Positions 62,069 through 64,000 of a DNA stretch of 64,000 nucleotides are shown piece by piece. The stretch's first letter is position 1, and every line of letters begins with the position of its first letter. This stretch comes from Mesobacillus foraminis (GTDB lineage Bacteria; Bacillota; Bacilli; Bacillales; Cytobacillaceae). The stretch is taken from assembly GCF_004340465.1 (NCBI RefSeq), contig NZ_SLVV01000011.1:208031-272030 (forward strand), written 5' to 3'. Under the pieces are notes generated by a model. That model saw only the letters and a list, made by a program, of their open reading frames with translations. It was not told the origin of the DNA and did not search any database. The position numbers and the translations under genes are program-made.

Positions 62069-62800
62069 TTGTTAAAGGGAAATGTCCTTGCTGTCACAAG
62101 CGGCAAAGGGGGTGTGGGGAAATCCTCCATGTCTGTGAATCTTGCCCTCGCTCTACAGGAACTTGGGAAATCTGTAGCCATCATTGACTTGGATATTTAC
62201 GGATTTAGTATCCCGAAAATATTGGATATCGATTATAAACCAAAAACATTCAACGGTAAAATTATTCCGGTCGAATCCCACGGCATCAAAGTCATGTCCA
62301 TGGGCTTCCTGGTAAAGGACAATGAGCCAATCGTCTGGCGCGGGCCAATGCTGGGCAAGATGATCCAGCATTTCACGGAGGATGTCCTGTGGGGAGAATT
62401 GGATTATTTCATTCTTGATATGCCTCCTGGTACAGGGGATGTCGCCCTTGATATGCATCTCATGATTCCCGAGAGCAAAGAGATTATAGTCACCACGCCG
62501 CACAAAGCAGCGGCCTTTGTAGCGGAACGGGCAGGGGTGATGGCAATAAAAAGCAAGCATGAGGTAATCGGTGTTGTTGAAAATATGTCCTATTTCTTAC
62601 CTGACGGGGTTCAGAAATACTTTATCTTTGGATCTGGCGGCGGAGAAGTGCTCGCTGACCAGCTTCATGTCGACCTCCTGGCACAGCTTCCCATCCAGGA
62701 GCCGGCTGAAAGCTCGGAAACTCCTGCCATAGCAATAGGCGGTACTCCTCTTCATAGGGAGTACATGAACCTTGCAAAGGTAATTGATTCGAAATTTTGA
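62069..62800 (+). CDS. Mrp/SalA-like P-loop NTPase lacking the CxxC motif
   Basis: A 243-residue ParA/MinD-superfamily ATPase. Deviant Walker [11 protein letters not shown] at residues 11-20, Walker [12 protein letters not shown] and the Mrp motif [10 protein letters not shown]. Fe-S carrier Mrp proteins have CxxC after ENMSYF; here it is absent, as in B. subtilis SalA. It also lacks the N-terminal DUF59 domain. A role in maturing this complex is suggested by position, but cluster binding is uncertain. TTG start with AAGGGGTG upstream. Confidence 0.85.
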   Translation: MLKGNVLAVTSGKGGVGKSSMSVNLALALQELGKSVAIIDLDIYGFSIPKILDIDYKPKTFNGKIIPVESHGIKVMSMGFLVKDNEPIVWRGPMLGKMIQHFTEDVLWGELDYFILDMPPGTGDVALDMHLMIPESKEIIVTTPHKAAAFVAERAGVMAIKSKHEVIGVVENMSYFLPDGVQKYFIFGSGGGEVLADQLHVDLLAQLPIQEPAESSETPAIAIGGTPLHREYMNLAKVIDSKF

Positions 62801-62861
62801 CACCAAAACAGTTTGAAAGAGAACAAGGATTTATAAGCCACAATGCTGGAGGATTTCTCAT

Positions 62862-63392
62862 ATGAGTGATGATAAAAAGAAGAACAACCATCAAAACGAT
62901 GATCAGGATATGATTAAGCTGATCGAGAATTTAAATCGTAAAGATGATGTAAATCTAAACAGAAGAGCATTTTTAAAAGCTTCATTCGGGGCAACAGTGG
63001 CCATTGGCCTTGCGACAACACCTTTTGGGGTTTTCTCTTATATGAGGGATGCTGATGGCAAGGTGAAAAGAGTGGAGATTGCGGATACAAAAGAGCTGGC
63101 CATCGGGGAATCAAAGAACTTTGCCTACCCTACAGAGGATGAACCTGCCCTGCTTGTGCGGACTCCCGACGATCAATACGTTGCCTACAATAATAAATGC
63201 ACGCATCTCCAATGTCCGGTATTTTATGAGCATAAAGAGAATGTACTGTTATGTCCGTGCCACAAAGGTTACTTTGATGTGAATAACGGTCATCCGGTTG
63301 CCGGGCCTCCCCAGCGGGAACTTCCCAAAATACTCCTGGAAGTGAAAAATGGAAAAGTGTATGCAGTTGGGAGGGAAGTAAGGCATGGATAA
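62862..63392 (+). CDS. Tat-exported Rieske [2Fe-2S] protein
   Basis: A 176-residue Rieske protein. The Tat motif NRRAFLKASFG (Arg34/Arg35) is followed by one hydrophobic segment, so the C-terminal domain should be anchored on the outside. Cluster ligands: Cys113, His115, Cys131 and His134; Cys118 and Cys133 fit the usual disulfide (CTHLQC, CPCHKG). It resembles QcrA but stands alone, without cytochrome b6 or bc genes. Its partner is presumably the membrane subunit of this locus. Confidence 0.92.
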   Translation: MSDDKKKNNHQNDDQDMIKLIENLNRKDDVNLNRRAFLKASFGATVAIGLATTPFGVFSYMRDADGKVKRVEIADTKELAIGESKNFAYPTEDEPALLVRTPDDQYVAYNNKCTHLQCPVFYEHKENVLLCPCHKGYFDVNNGHPVAGPPQRELPKILLEVKNGKVYAVGREVRHG

Positions 63393-63588
63393 AAAACGGG
63401 CCGCTTTTCTTTCCATATTCCTTTTTCTTGCTGTCAATATTGTCTGTCTGACAAAAGTGATAGAAAGCTACTACGGACAGGAATACGGTCATGTCTATAC
63501 TTACATGACTGTCGCACTACTATCGACACTTTTTGCCGTGGCTGCCTTCTTCATCTGGAGAAAAGAAGAATATAAAAAAAGTAAATGA
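63385..63588 (+). CDS. Small two-helix membrane protein
   Basis: A 67-residue protein with two hydrophobic segments (AAFLSIFLFLAVNIVCL and YTYMTVALLSTLFAVAAFF) and a basic C-terminus. It overlaps the Rieske gene by 8 bp, so it is co-translated. I do not recognise it; it may be a small subunit of the complex. Confidence 0.72.
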   Translation: MDKKRAAFLSIFLFLAVNIVCLTKVIESYYGQEYGHVYTYMTVALLSTLFAVAAFFIWRKEEYKKSK

Positions 63589-63661
63589 TGCGAAAAATAT
63601 CTTAAGTAGGGAATGAAAGCCAATCTGGTGGGGAATATAAGAGAAAAAGGAGGCTTATAAT

Positions 63662-63877
63662 ATGGGCTCCCATTCTCGTGAAGATCAGAAGAAAGAAACC
63701 ATTGAGGCTGTTCTTGAAAACTCGCTTGAAATAGAAGAGGATTTAATGAGGACCTATTTAATTACTGCAGAGCGGATTCATGACGATGACGAACTGAAGG
63801 ACCGGCTGCAAAACTTTGCTGAAGGAAATGCAAAGAGGACAAAGCAGCTGATCGATGAATTAAATAAAGATCGATAG
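63662..63877 (+). CDS. Small helical hypothetical protein
   Basis: A 71-residue highly charged, all-helical protein starting MGSHSREDQKKETIEAVLEN. No Cys and no hydrophobic segment. AAAGGAGG precedes the ATG. It follows the molybdoenzyme operon by 73 bp and is probably read from it or from its own promoter. Function unknown. Confidence 0.72.
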   Translation: MGSHSREDQKKETIEAVLENSLEIEEDLMRTYLITAERIHDDDELKDRLQNFAEGNAKRTKQLIDELNKDR

Positions 63878-63885
63878 AGAAAAAC

Positions 63886-63950
63886 AGCGGATACAAAATA
63901 TCCGCTCAGCTTGTGGAGAAAGGCACTATTTTTTCTTCCACAAGCTTTTT
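63886..63950 (+). terminator. Double hairpin after the last gene
   Basis: First stem AGCGGATA (63886-63893) with TATCCGCT (63899-63906); second stem AGCTTGTGGA (63908-63917) with TCCACAAGCT (63937-63946), followed by a T-run. The last 50 bp of the window are AT-rich with no further feature. Confidence 0.8.
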
Positions 63951-64000
63951 ATTTGGTTCATTTTCTATATTTTTACGATTTTCTTCTTATTTTTAATTGG

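Overview
The window looks like chromosomal DNA of an endospore-forming Bacillaceae (Bacillus, Mesobacillus or Cytobacillus-like). The evidence is AGGAGG ribosome binding sites with frequent TTG and GTG starts, a SalA-like Mrp protein, TnrA-type MerR regulators with matching TGTNA-N7-TNACA operators, FNR boxes of the Bacillus type, a sporulation-type PAS histidine kinase, RocB, CsoR/CopA and a nagA-nagB-nagR locus. I saw no rRNA or tRNA genes, no insertion sequence, no prophage and no CRISPR array. The species cannot be fixed from sequence alone.

Layout. 1-1.5 kb: end of an unknown small gene, a Nudix hydrolase and a methyltransferase. 1.8-7 kb: complete urease operon ureABCEFGD behind a TnrA box. 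7-12.4 kb: a ketopantoate-reductase homologue, then a CstA-type transporter with a LytS/LytTR two-component system, whose target promoter carries three 21-bp-phased direct repeats and a cre-like site. 12.4-16 kb: a DUF4097 protein, a large KatE catalase and a 42-bp minisatellite. 16.1-20.4 kb: class I ribonucleotide reductase plus flavodoxin, controlled by two NrdR boxes and a cobalamin riboswitch. 20.4-22.2 kb: a DUF59 protein and a DUF438/hemerythrin/PAS protein with an FNR box. 22.3-26.4 kb: copper export (copA, a His-rich surface protein, csoR). 26.5-30 kb: a TetR/oxidoreductase pair sharing one operator sequence, then a DnaQ-like exonuclease with a DUF294 nucleotidyltransferase. 30-32.5 kb: ammonium transporter and two divergent TnrA paralogues. 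32.5-34.6 kb: two small proteins, TrhA/hemolysin III and DUF1836. 34.6-40 kb: N-acetylglucosamine uptake and catabolism. 40-45 kb: PAS sensor kinase, coiled-coil protein and polar amino-acid ABC transporter. 45-57.6 kb: glutaminyl-tRNA synthetase (unusual for Bacillaceae), acyl-CoA dehydrogenase-like protein, RocB, chemoreceptor, MFS transporter, SEC-C protein, split ThrE exporter and a YhdH/AcuI-type reductase. 57.7-63.9 kb: an FNR-type promoter followed by a six-gene molybdenum oxidoreductase locus (cytochrome-b-like subunit, Nas/Nap-like catalytic subunit, four-cluster ferredoxin, Mrp-type NTPase, Tat-exported Rieske protein, small membrane protein).

Common threads. Nitrogen: urease, amt and tnrA all carry perfect TnrA boxes. 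Oxygen limitation: the DUF438 gene and the molybdoenzyme operon each have a perfect FNR box whose centre falls at -41.5 from the predicted start. Interspersed through the window is a family of palindromes built on GTGCCTGACCCCCTTTA, usually between genes and often placed like a bidirectional terminator. The molybdoenzyme/Rieske locus is my main candidate for an undescribed system.
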